DNA from: Acanthococcus lagerstroemiae | Taxonomy: Eukaryota; Arthropoda; Insecta; Hemiptera; Eriococcidae | DNA length: 64,000 nucleotides | Direction of reading: 5' to 3' | NCBI GenBank assembly: GCA_031841125.1 | Contig: CM063111.1 | Span: 37,398,955-37,462,954, forward strand | Shown: positions 20,012-31,100 of the stretch, piece after piece | How positions within the stretch are numbered: the stretch's first letter is position 1 | How the letters are laid out: each line of letters opens with the position of its first letter | Made by a program: the position numbers and the translations under genes | Notes under the pieces: model-generated | What the model was told of the DNA's origin: nothing | Database searches by the model: none | The model's input: only the letters and a program-made list of their open reading frames with translations

Positions 20012-21194
20012 ATATGGGTAATTCTCCGAAAAATGGACAATTCATGTAAATAGGCTGTAACTCTGCCACTTATTATCAGAATGCTATGCACAATATATCA
20101 AAATTGAGGAAATGAACTCTTCTGATGGAGACAGTGGTAAAAGCTCTCCCTAGTTCAGCAGAACATCATTAGAAAATCGAAAATGCACCTGAAATGTCCA
20201 TCAGCGTGGGTGTCAACCTGGCCTAGTTCCGTTTTTTTTGCTTGCTGGAAGGGTTTAATACATCATTTTCAGGAACTACTGTTTCCCATTGTTGAAGAGG
20301 TAAGTTGAGGCAACACGGTATAGGTCTTACAATCTTTTTCTAACCAAGTTAAGTAACCTTTAGAATACCTCAAAGTTGTGTCTAGGAAGAGATATGTCCT
20401 TCAACGTGGATAATTTTCAAACCTCTCTGTAGGGTTCCACTATAAGCATAAACTTCTCTCAAATGCTCATATAACTTCCTCATAACTTCCTCTAGAAGGC
20501 TGTGTAAGAACTTCTGTGAAATAATGATAATTTGTATGCTAAAATACTCATTTATTGCTGAGATCCTGGTTTCTAAAAAAAAAAGTGTCCTTCATCGTGG
20601 ACATCAATAGCCATATTGAATTTGTAGCTCCTAATTTGTAAAAACGTAATAATATAACTAATGTTGGCCACATTACATTCAGCAACATGTATCAAATATT
20701 TTCCGCATATTTACCCAATGGGAAAAGGGAAAAGGGAAAAGGCGATTTTGTCCTTAAACGTGGACATAAAATATTATTCAACGTGGCTACTCACGTATTT
20801 CTTGTATCCACGCTGAAGGACGTGAATCTTTCGACACTTCGAAGCAGTCTGTAGAAACAGCCTTTAAATCTTCTTCGTGCAGAGACTACTTTCCTAGATG
20901 AATTTTTGGTACTTCATAAAACCGTGATCCGTGAGATTGTAACCCACGGTGCCGCTGTGTGATCGTACAGCCTCATCTTATCACACTATGTAAACTTGAA
21001 AAATTTGTCTTTCAACGTGGACAACAATTTTTTTTACAACCCTCCAAAATCAAATTTAAGCCCGGCCGGTACCGGAATATGATTTCTCAATACCCCTAGT
21101 ATCGATTTCAACGAAAAAAATTTGAAAAGTGAACCTCATTTTTTTTGGTTTTTGTCCACGTTGAATTGTCCATTTTTCGGAGAATCACCCATAT
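20012..21194. mobile_element. 1.18 kb inverted-repeat DNA element, copy 1
   Basis: The arms begin ATATGGGTAATTCTCCG and continue through AAAAATGGACAATTCA, about 32 bp, one mismatch. The interior carries at least six forms of GTCCTTCAACGTGGAC in both orientations (about 20396, 20587, 20740, 20805, 21007, 21153). No open frame of transposase size is seen, so it is non-autonomous or an unusual element. Confidence 0.7.
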
Positions 21195-21283
21195 ACAAAA
21201 AAAAAAAGGTCCTGAAGTAATCATGCAAAAAGTCTTTTTTCGCAGGCGAACACTGAATATATTTGACAGTGTTCTACATTATA

Positions 21284-21769
21284 TTAATTCAATCACTAAT
21301 GCGTTGTTGCCGCGAATCGGAGGCGAAAGCGCTCAGTTATGTTTGGAGGTGAAAAAGTCTCATTATATAATTTACAAGTGACACTAGCGCTGTCTGGTGA
21401 GAGGTACCATGCACTAAAATGTATATGTCTGATGTATGTGGGTTTTTTCGCCTCCAGCCAAAAATTTGCCCAGGGGATTGCCTAGCCGGTAGAAGCCTAA
21501 ATTATCGAGATACAGTGCCTTACGTTTTCACCTCCGATTTTTCGTTTTCGCCTCCGTATATGAGGTGAAAACGTCGCTTTATATATGAAAAAGAGGCGAA
21601 AAAGCCGTCCTGCATATGTAAACATATATATATATATATGGAAACCTGAAATTCAGCCACTATTACAGTCGTGTTCTAAACACTCTGAAACGCAAAAAAA
21701 ACATTGCCCCCGCCCCCAACTTCACAACTGTGACGAGTGTAATACCTCCCTTTTCTTCGAAAAGTCGGT
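21284..21769. repeat. Spacer between the duplications, with GAGGCGAAAA motifs
   Basis: Seven or so GAGGCGAAAA/GAGGTGAAAA motifs in both orientations between 21310 and 21605, then a short TATATA run. Not present outside. No gene. Confidence 0.5.
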
Positions 21770-22049
21770 AAAAAATACATTTTGCAAGAGTTTTAATTTT
21801 TAGCTATAAAGAAAGCATTTTCTTCCATTCCAGCGTTATTACTGATCAAAAGTGGTAGGTTCCTAAAGTGGCCTAAATCGAAAGTCTTCCCCAGTGACAT
21901 AATAAAATATATAAAATAGATTTTTGATTACTGCTGAGAAATTTCACTTTTTCAGCGAATTCCATAAAAAGGAAGTTAATTTTTACAACAGTAAAAAGCG
22001 TAAGGAAAAACAATCGAAGTAAGTATATTTCGACAACATGCAACATAGT

Positions 22050-22324
22050 CAGTAAAGGCCGAACCCAGGATTTAAGTAAGGGGGTGTTTTGCATTTAGGA
22101 TACATTTTTTTCTTGGTGATGGGGGTGGGGGCTACAAATACCCCAAATTTATCCAATTACTCACGTGTATTATAATGAAAATTTCAACATTTTTTGAAAC
22201 TCTCATTTTCATACTTTTTACAAAAAGTGTGACAGATCCACCCTTCTCTCCGTCTCAACCCATTGTTTTTTGTCTTTCTTTTGGCCAATGGGAGGTTGCC
22301 CCTCTCCCTGCCGGTACGGCCCTG
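22050..22324. mobile_element. hAT-type MITE, duplicate of 18344-18618
   Basis: Carried along in the second copy of the 3.2 kb duplication, including its AACATAGT flanks; not an independent insertion. Confidence 0.75.
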
Positions 22325-23332
22325 AACATAGTACAACTTATTAGGTAGAAAATCGCGCACGTTATATCAGCTGGACATCTAGTTCCAAAGTGGCCTAAGT
22401 CAAGGAGTTTCCAACTTTAATGACCTGTAGCCCCGAAATACCAATTTTTCCACGAGTAATTTTTATGAATTAGTTAAGTACACTAAGCAAGAATATTTTC
22501 TAGGTTTTGCCAAATAAAACATGGCGGAAAGGGAGGAGGAAAACCGGTTTTATCGTGTTTTGAAAAATCACTTCTTTGTTTTAGGCCACTTCGGAAAAGA
22601 GCTCTTCAATTACAGAAAATTAAAATTAAGACCTAAATACAATTATTATACAGCAGCATTTCAGTATGAATAAGCGACCCCTAGTAAATCTTTTATCCTA
22701 TTCCCTTGTCGGGGAATTTTTAAATTTCGAAGATTTTTATAATGATGTTCCTTCCAAAATGAAAATTTTCCTTTTTAATTCAGTCGTACGTCGTATATTT
22801 TACCAAATTATCACCGATATCATCGCAAGTACGTTCCATATTAATAAATTACCTACACATACACATATTCCACGTATGCATTTTTTTAAATTGTTCATTT
22901 TGTAAAATACCTTTATCAGTTTGTTTTTGTAGCTATGTATTATAAAAATGCCAGAGAAAGAAAATACTAAGAACATTTTTAGCTTTTCACGGAGAAAATA
23001 TTTGCGCAGAGAATGTATCCTTCGCCAACCGTATACAGCATACATAACTGCGAGGAAGAGAAATACAAGATGACCCAAAAGTCAGTTCACCATTTTGCAT
23101 GGATAGAAAAATTGTAGTTCACCATTTTGTATGTATGAAAAATGAAAGAACTGACGCGAAAGTCTGTATTAATCGTTACAAATCTCTACTCGCCGCTGAA
23201 ACCACTCCTAGGTAGACACCAAGAGTCTTGGGTAAACACTTCACTAAAATAAATAGGGATTCCAAAATGGACGCTGTTAAGCGTAACAGAACCAACCGAC
23301 ATTTGTTGACAAAATGAGTTGAAAAGAGGTCA

Positions 23333-23569
23333 TATGTGAGCTGACAGGAAGAAAGGGCCCTCAGCGCAAAAATGTAAATTTTACAGGAGAACGGATAAAC
23401 AAAATTGATAACGTTTTAACGTTACGGAGACACTCAACTTTGAAAACTTACAGCCGTTTATTTTTTCGACAACACCACGCGAAAGAGCGGCCAAAAATTA
23501 GTCAAAACCAGTTGTTATCACAAAAATGTTTTTTTGCGCTGAGGTCCTTTTTTCCTGTCAGCTCACATA
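23333..23569. mobile_element. 236-bp MITE with long TIRs, copy 2
   Basis: Duplicate of 19627-19862 within the second 3.2 kb block, with one extra T. Confidence 0.75.
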
Positions 23570-23719
23570 TACATATGCTCTGGAAAGTGAAAAGATGTCA
23601 AATATGCTCTTATAATATGCTTTTATTTTTGTCAAATATGCTTAAATATTCCCTAAAAATCCTGTAATAAGACAAAATATTTAACATTAAAAAAAAAAAA
23701 AAGCAAATCGAGAGATGAC

Positions 23720-24896
23720 ATATGGGTAATTCTCCGAAAAATGGACAATTCATGTAAATAGGCTGTAACTCTGCCACTTATTATCAGAATGCTATGCACA
23801 ATATATCAAAATTGAGGAAATGAACTCTTCTGATGGAGACAGTGGTAAAAGCTCTCCCTAGTTCAGCAGAACATCATTAGAAAATCGAAAATGCACCTGA
23901 AATGTCCATCAGCGTGGGTGTCAACCTGGCCTAGTTCCGTTTTTTTTGCTTGCTGGAAGGGTTTAATACATCATTTTCAGGAACTACTGTTTCCCATTGT
24001 TGAAGAGGTAAGTTGAGGCAACACGGTATAGGTCTTACAATCTTTTTCTAACCAAGTTAAGTAACCTTTAGAATACCTCAAAGTTGTGTCTAGGAAGAGA
24101 TATGTCCTTCAACGTGTATAATTTTCAAACCTCTCTGTAGGGTTCCACTATAAGCATAAACTTCTCTCAAATGCTCATATAACTTCCTCATAACTTCCTC
24201 TAGAAGGCTGTGTAAGAACTTCTGTGAAATAATGATAATTTGTATGCTAAAATACTCATTTATTGCTGAGATCCTGGTTTCTAAAAAAAAAAAGTGTCCT
24301 TCATCGTGGACATCAATAGCCATATTGAATTTGTAGCTCCTAATTTGTAAAAACGTAATAATATAACTAATGTTGGCCACATTACATTCAGCAACATGTA
24401 TCAAATATTTTCCGCATATTTACCCAATGGGAAAAGGGAAAAGGCGATTTTGTCCTTAAACGTGGACATAAAATATTATTCAACGTGGCTACTCACGTAT
24501 TTCTTGTATCCACGCTGAAGGACGTGAATCTTTCGACACTTCGAAGCAGTCTGTAGAAACAGCCTTTAAATCTTCTTCGTGCAGAGACTACTTTCCTAGA
24601 TGAATTTTTGGTACTTCATAAAACCGTGATCCGTGAGATTGTAACCCACGGTGCCGCTGTGTGATCGTACAGCCTCATCTTATCACACTATGTAAACTTG
24701 AAAAATTTGTCTTTCAACGTGGACAACAATTTTTTTTACAACCCTCCAAAATCAAATTTAAGCCCGGCCGGTACCGGAATATGATTTCTCAATACCCCTA
24801 GTATCGATTTCAACGAAAAAAATTTGAAAAGTGAACCTCATTTTTTTTGGTTTTTGTCCACGTTGAATTGTCCATTTTTCGGAGAATCACCCATAT
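23720..24896. mobile_element. 1.18 kb inverted-repeat DNA element, copy 2
   Basis: Copy of 20012-21194 inside the second duplication block, with small indels and substitutions. Confidence 0.7.
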
Positions 24897-24984
24897 ACAA
24901 AAAAAAAAGGTCCTGAAGTAATCATGCAAAAAGTCTTTTTTCGCAGGCGAACACTGAATATATTTGACAGTGTTCTACATTATA

Positions 24985-25245
24985 GGTGTAAAACTTTACG
25001 GAAAAATTTTTTGGTTTGGAAGCAGCTGTCGGTCTGGACTCCCTATGATAACAAGAGGGAAAAGGGCCGCCCTCCAATCAGGTGACGTGACGAAATAGTG
25101 ACAAGAGTGGGTCCAGGATGGATGAGGTAGCCCAAAACAGATCAGGGTGGAGGAGGGTGGTGGAGACCAATGCCCAAAATTGGGCGGGTTAGCTATGCGT
25201 CAGTCGGCCTCTAACCCAGGTTTAATAAATAAATAAAAAAAATAA
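24985..25245 (+). pseudogene. RTE-like LINE 3' end
   Basis: From about 25020 the plus strand encodes fragments of the C-terminal region of a LINE polyprotein (KRKRGRPPIR, then TRVGPGWMR, then a Trp-Arg-rich segment) interrupted by stops. It ends in AATAAATAAATAAAAAAAATAA, a typical short-repeat tail. The 5' part is absent. Confidence 0.55.
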
Positions 25246-25363
25246 GAAAAAGTTGTAGTTGTAGCAATTTTATCTTCTTAGAAGACAAAAATAGTGCAAT
25301 ATTAAAAACAAGCAGCTCTGCTGCTCGAAAAGGGTCGGCTCTTGGCTGGTACTCTGTACAATT

Positions 25364-25590
25364 GGATGCTAACAAACAGAAAACGACCAAGCGACATTTG
25401 TTGACAAAATGAGTTATTAGTATCCTTAGAAAGAGCGCAAAAAGTAGAATTTTCTTAAATTGGGGTTCCGATACAAAAATGCGTATCCATGTTGAAAAAA
25501 GCTTATCAGTAAACGCTATGTCATATAGTTTTTATGGGGCTCTTGAACTTTGAATCACGTGTTTTCAAAAAACCAGATTTTTATAGTTCT
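25364..25590. mobile_element. 4-bp-TSD MITE family, copy with degraded right end
   Basis: GGATGCTAACAAACAG, GACATTTGTTGACAAAATG, GAAAGAGCGCAAAAAGTAG and CTTGAACTTTGAATCACG align with the intact copies; the right terminal repeat is lost. Confidence 0.6.
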
Positions 25591-26270
25591 TTAAGTCGTT
25601 TAATTCAGGTGCCGTGGCATTTCCAAAAATCTTAAAACTCGTATTATTCTTCCTGCGCTACAAAGGGCGAATTTTCATTGAAATGAAGTTTATAATTTGA
25701 ATACGAAAAGCCATCACGAATGCTATCAAGACATGTTAACGAGCACACAGTTTCAAACAGCTACAAGAAGGCTTCATCGCACAAAACCTCAAACAGAATA
25801 TCAAAACTATCAAAATATTCGTACTTGACCACGTTTAGGAAACATGATTCATATGCAATTGTTCCTTTGAAAATTTACTGATAAGGGCGAGAGTACTGCA
25901 GAAATAGATACGTTATAGGAATCGCAACGAACATGTTTCATTTGATCTAGACTTAAGCTAGAATTGTAAAACATAGAGTCGTAGAATTCGTATAGCCGAA
26001 TCCGAAACGTAATAACTATTCAAAAACGCACACAAATTACAAAATAGTTACCTAAAATGCTGGAAAATTAAGAAAACGATAAGCCTTAGCGTTGTAGAAT
26101 GTGGATTGATAATGTATTATTTAGAACGTAGAAGTAGAACCGCAGTAAGATCAAGATCAATGAGCTATACTGAAGAAGGGGAAAAAACAAAGAAAAAAAA
26201 AGTTATAGTAAGAGACTCATTGCCGACCCTATTGACGAAGTTATCGCTTCCTCCATGAGTGGAATGTCAA

Positions 26271-26363
26271 GTGGGTAAAGAATGTTCACGGATTTCTGAC
26301 CGCACAACCATCAGTTATACCAAATTAAGGTGGTTCAGAAATCCGTGAACATTCTTTACCCAC
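26271..26363. repeat. Perfect 29-bp inverted repeat (hairpin) with 35-nt loop
   Basis: The left arm 26271-26299 starts GTGGGTAAAGAATGTTC; the right arm 26335-26363 is its exact complement. No open frame. Confidence 0.85.
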
Positions 26364-26446
26364 CAAAATTGTTGCTTAGCCTATAATTATTTTTTTCTTC
26401 TTTTTTTTTCTTTTCTTTCAACTAATTAATTTCTCGAAAATCAAGC

Positions 26447-26530
26447 GCCACTGAACTGAACTGTGACTCAAATCCGCTCAGATCATCACACCTGAAATGA
26501 CACGCCACTGAACTGAACTGAACTTGAACG
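26447..26530. repeat. Short repeat CGCCACTGAACTGAACTG
   Basis: The 18-mer occurs twice, 26447 onward and about 26503 onward, with additional ACTGAACT iterations. No other content recognised. Confidence 0.45.
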
Positions 26531-26621
26531 GATGAGAAGAGAAAAAAAGCGATTGCAATCGGCTCGGCTACCCGTAGCCGAACCTAAATGGGGAATATTC
26601 CGCAAAAATTGTGGAAATTGG

Positions 26622-26883
26622 TCAAATAAGACCTGCCAGGAAGAAAGGGACCTATGCGCAAAAAATTATTTTTGTGATACCTAACAATTGTTTTTGACTA
26701 ATTTTTGGCCGCTCTTACGCGTGGTGTTGTCGAAAAAATTCTAAAAAATTTTCTCGAACTGCTGTAAGTCTTCAAAGGTGAGTGTCTCCATAACGTGAAA
26801 ACGTTATCAATTTTGTTTATCCGCTCTCCTGTAAAATTTACATTTTTGAGCTCAGGTCCTTTTCTTCCTGGCCGGTCACAAAT
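26622..26883. mobile_element. MITE related to 19627-19862, diverged, inverted
   Basis: Aligns with the reverse complement of the copy at 19627 (CAGGAAGAAAGGGACCT, TTTTGGCCGCTCTTACGCG, AACGTTATCAATTTTG, TTTATCCGCTCTCCTG). The terminal arms are more diverged, showing an older insertion. Confidence 0.6.
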
Positions 26884-27359
26884 ATTCTTGAATATGCTCT
26901 AAAAGAGCAGAAAATACGTCAAAACATGCTTTTATACCCAAAATATGCTGGATTAAGTGTGGCTCATTCTTCGTGAAATTCTATGAATCACAAAAAATAA
27001 CATGGATATTCCTTATCTACTTCAACAGAAAGAAACATGCAAAAGCATATTTTTGGAATCCCAACCAATGAGAACATTTTAGGTTCCTTAGTAACTACAC
27101 GCTGAAACCGCGCCGAGGTTCTCAATTCGGTTTCTTTACACCAGGTTCGCTAACAACAGAGAGCGTCAACTGACTTTCTGAGCCATTATGGCAGAGGTAA
27201 ACCGATTTTTGGGCCGCTCTGTATCAGAGATAATCTGTAACAGACCAGCACTGGAACAATACCCTAACCACTTAACGGTAACTAACTACATATAACGGTA
27301 CTCGAACGAGATATCACGTAACAACAGCTTAACGGTTCTACTCCGGTATTGCAGCCCTG

Positions 27360-27777
27360 CCTACCACGAACACGAATAGTTTCAGTGATATTGAACATCT
27401 TGGAACATGTCATCAAAAGTGCCAAAATATGAAAAATCTTCTACATCTGTTAAGTAGTATCTGGAGGGAGGGGAAGTATCATTTGTTACATTATACATCT
27501 GGGTACCAAATAAATATTAATCGCTACATACATGATTAAGGCAGTGGATGATCGATCACAAACTGTGATTTCAACTCGCATTCGTATTTAAAAATAACAA
27601 GGTACCTTATGTTTTATATAAATTAAAAATTACAACTGACACAGAAGAATGTTCGTGGAATACGCTTTTTGTTTAATTTAACAATATTTTACGATTTAAC
27701 AACGAAGCTTAGTTACTAAGTACAAAATTGTATCACTTTTTTTTTCAAATACATTTTATAAACGTCTTTTTCCTACC
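27360..27777 (-). other. 3' flank / probable 3' UTR of the T-type channel gene
   Basis: AT-rich, no open frame. The nearest polyadenylation-like signal on the minus strand is a variant ATTAAA at 27672-27677, about 100 nt past the stop. No canonical AATAAA was found here. Confidence 0.35.
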
Positions 27778-28146
27778 TTACTCTTCATCCACCGTGTCGA
27801 TACTGTCTATTCTCACGTCAAGATTATCTTTGGCTTTATTAATTGATATGTTCTGTGATATGGTGTCTGAGAGTTCGGTAGGAATGTTGGTTTCGATTTG
27901 CGCTACCACAGTGGACACGTTCGACATGGACATGGAGCTGTGTAGCGAAGGCGGCGTCACACGAATGGACGGACCAGCGAAACTGTCCGGCTCAGTCTCA
28001 TACCGTGACTCTGGATGCAGATTCACGATATTGGGTACCTGTAGGAACGAGTTTATATTAGGCTGGTCATTGAGCTTGCGTCTACTTTTTTCCTCGGTGG
28101 TCGTATCGCTAGCCACCCTACGAATTAGATGCTGCCGCTCGCTTTC
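27778..28146 (-). CDS. Ca-alpha1T: T-type channel last exon: C-terminus and stop
   Basis: 122 codons plus TAA after CGTTTTCAG. Starts [20 protein letters not shown] and ends in an acidic stretch ([11 protein letters not shown]). Ser/Thr-rich, no membrane segment. The plus-strand open frame over this exon is its antisense shadow. Confidence 0.85.
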   Translation of the reverse strand, partial: ESERQHLIRRVASDTTTEEKSRRKLNDQPNINSFLQVPNIVNLHPESRYETEPDSFAGPSIRVTPPSLHSSMSMSNVSTVVAQIETNIPTELSDTISQNISINKAKDNLDVRIDSIDTVDEE

Positions 28147-31100
28147 CTGAAAACGTAGGTAGAGTACGTCAGTAAACTGAAGATCTGGCTATAAACAGTT
28201 TTTCATTTGCGAATGTATTTCGAATACTCACTAATCCGTAGTAATGAGGAACGGATAGATCATTTGGTGTCGGTATGATCAACCCAGGACCCAATGTCAG
28301 TCTTCTTCGCCGTCCATAGTCACTGGACGCTCGCCCACCCCAGCTATTAATAGAGCCCCTTCGATCTCGCCCTGTAACATATTTATTATTGGTCATAAAT
28401 GATCGACCATAATAACGTGTTTTGCGATTGATGCGTGTGAAACGTTACCCATGGAAGATTGTAAACTCTGACAGCTCGTAAAAGTGAAGTCTGCTGGTAA
28501 CGAAAGAACCTTTGCCAGCGGTTGGTGTAGGCTAGCGTCTCTTTCAAAAGCCAGCTGAACACAAAGGTCTTCCTCTTCTTCTATTTCACGTTCTAGCTCT
28601 TCATCCATGTCCATTTCGTCCTCCATCTGTAATGATAAATAATTATTCGCGTGTATTTTGAGTACCAAATCAGTTTTCTTCAGTTCACTAGTTTATTTTA
28701 GTGTCCATGGAGTGTGAGTGAACTTGGTAAACTCTGTACGTAGGGCGTACCAATTTACAATATCCTTTTTTGTAGGTACTCCACTGAAGATGGTGTAACA
28801 GCCGAAAGCGCTCTGGACTACAGAAGAGGAAATTGTGAATTGGCACACCCTACATACAGAATACACTAGTTGATGTCAATGCAGGCCCCGGGCTTAGCCC
28901 GACCTAGCTCAACTCTGCGCCCGACTTTTTTTCGGGGGGGGGGGGAGGAGTAAGTATAAAGGCCGTTTGTATAATGCATAGATATCTATAAGCATGTAAT
29001 ACTGGCAGGACAACGCGAATCCGAAGCGGAGAGGCGAAATGGGGGCTTGGGCCAGCCTCAATGCGCCTCTCTGGTCACTGATGCAATACTCGAATCTTGA
29101 TAGAGTAGTTTCCGGGACCAGGGTACGGTGTCTGGGGAGCCACTTTGACATGCGTGCATCGCCATACGCTCAATTAAGAGAGAAAGATATCGACCAAAAT
29201 TCTTACATATTAGCCCAACTTAAAATTCGAGCAGCCCTACTCAACTGACAGGGTGCGCTACGGGTCTGTGTCAACGTACACCTCTAACTAGACTGATTGC
29301 TAGTGTGTCATATGGCTTCAAGTACACAACTGACTGCATTCCATGAATAACGTTGAGAAACCATGCACGGTTACAGATTAGATGTTTGTAAACAACAGCC
29401 CTTCTCAATCCAGAATACTCAGCTTCAACGTAATATCACATCAGCAACCCATTGAAAAAATTCAAGCAAAGGTATTAGTTCGAGTAGACACGAACTTATT
29501 TGGTAGTGATTATAAATTTACGAGCTTGATTTCAGCAATTTACTTGGAAGAGAACAACGAGAAGAATCAGAGCTTTTCATTTTCTGTCTGCGGGGAAGAA
29601 TTTGAAATGGATGTCAATTTAATTTATAATTTGAACACTGGGAAAAGTGTTTCTTCTTAACTGTCCTCCTAACGAGACTAGAGCAACAAAATCAGGAACT
29701 GTCTGCTGGATCTTGGTACGTTGCTCATTGCAGGGAGGAACCGAAAGGTACACTTCTAGCGGTGGGCATCGACAAGGAGTAGGTGGAGTATCTGAAGAGA
29801 AAAGGCAACAAACTGTATTTCCTGCACCACCTGGTTGACGTCAAGGGGTCAGTCTGTAGATAACAGAGAAAAGCTATACACGATATCATAAGGGTATTGC
29901 CAATTAATCTGCAGCAGTGCAAAGCTGCCTGTTACATAATGAGGAAGAGGCTGCGAAAGGGGCAAACAAATTGGGAACAAGTGAGAGGCGCACAGATGGC
30001 ACAGGGACACGTCATTTTTGCAAAAAATGCAGGAAGACCACGTGCAGCGATTTGTACGTATCAAGTGAGCTGCACAGTAATATCGGGATATACCTTAAGG
30101 AATCTTCTGGTGGCCATATTGGAATATGAGGAGGGAGGGAACAAGAAGATGATGATGATATGCTCAGCATATTTCCTATCAGACTATATGGACCCTCCCC
30201 CAAGTGATGAGCTCAAAGAACTGGCGGAATACTGTGTATGGGAAAAGCTGGACCTTCTTGACAGATGCGATGTCAACTCGCACCATACTGTATGGGTGAA
30301 TACAGGTACAAATCCGAGAGGGAAAAGGGCTAGTGGACTACCTTGCGACACAGAATCTGCTGGTTCTGAGGGAAGTAAACCAACGTTTGTCACAAAAGTA
30401 CGGCAAGAAGTTATAGACATAACACTCTGTAATTTCAAACTTAAGGACTGAGTCCAAGGATGGAGAGTGTTGGACGAACCGTCTCTATCGGATCACCGAT
30501 ACATCCAATACCAGATTCGGGCACCTAGAAGGAACAGAGAGCTATCAGGAACCCTAGGTAAATTGCATGACTGGGGAGGCTTCAAAACTGATTTGGAAAG
30601 ACTGACAAGGTATAACTGGCAACGGATTCAGAACGTGGGCGACCTGGAAGCACAAGTCAGAATACTGGATGGTGCACTCAGGGACGCCTACGAGAGGAAC
30701 TGTGAGCCTAAGATAATAAAATGACACAAAACCATCTGGTGGACTGCAGAGTTGGGGAAACTTAGGAAAGATACTCGAAGAAGGCTGAGGGCTGCACTGA
30801 GAAATAATACGCCAGCTTACTGGGAATTATATCATGAGTCCCAAAAAGCATACAAAAAGGCAGTCAAGCGAGCCTAAACAGAAGGGTGGAAACGTTTCTG
30901 CGAATCTATAGAAAAGATAGCGGAGATGGCCCGTCCGCAAAAACTTCTCGTAAGGAAAGGAGAGTGGAAGAGGGGCCGCTCGAACTTCCAACAGGTTGTT
31001 TTTTCTACCACCCCGAGAGAGACAACAGAGCACCTCATCTTTTTTTCTTTCTTTTTTTTTCAATAAAGATTTATTCAGAACTACCGTGAGTGAACAGTAT

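Larger units (their letters stand above)
18064..21283. repeat. 3.2 kb direct duplication, copy 1
   Basis: Nearly identical to 21770-24984 (offset 3706 at the start, 3701 at the end). Differences are scattered substitutions and small length changes in A-runs and in a GGGAAAA run near 20720. It carries a hAT-type MITE, a MITE fragment, a 236-bp inverted-repeat MITE and a 1.18 kb inverted-repeat element. No supported gene. Confidence 0.9.
21770..24984. repeat. 3.2 kb direct duplication, copy 2
   Basis: Second copy of 18064-21283 in the same orientation, 486 bp downstream. Both copies begin at AAAAAATACAT and stop after TTCTACATTATA. Such identity implies a very recent duplication or an assembly artefact. 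Confidence 0.9.
16544..27359. mobile_element. hAT-like terminal repeats bounding a 10.8 kb interval
   Basis: Left end CAGGGCTGCAAAAACCGG; inverse complement of the right end CAGGGCTGCAATACCGG. Flanks are CCTACCAT (16536-16543) and CCTACCAC (27360-27367), a 7/8 match for the 8-bp target duplication of hAT elements. Both ends carry subterminal GTTA/TTAAC-type motifs (16620-17030 and 27255-27345). No transposase is seen. The interior contains a 3.2 kb duplication, MITEs and a LINE tail, so it was probably a small element expanded by later events. Confidence 0.5.

Noticed and set aside
27728..28150. 140-residue plus-strand open frame
   Set aside because: Exact antisense of the last exon of the calcium channel gene.
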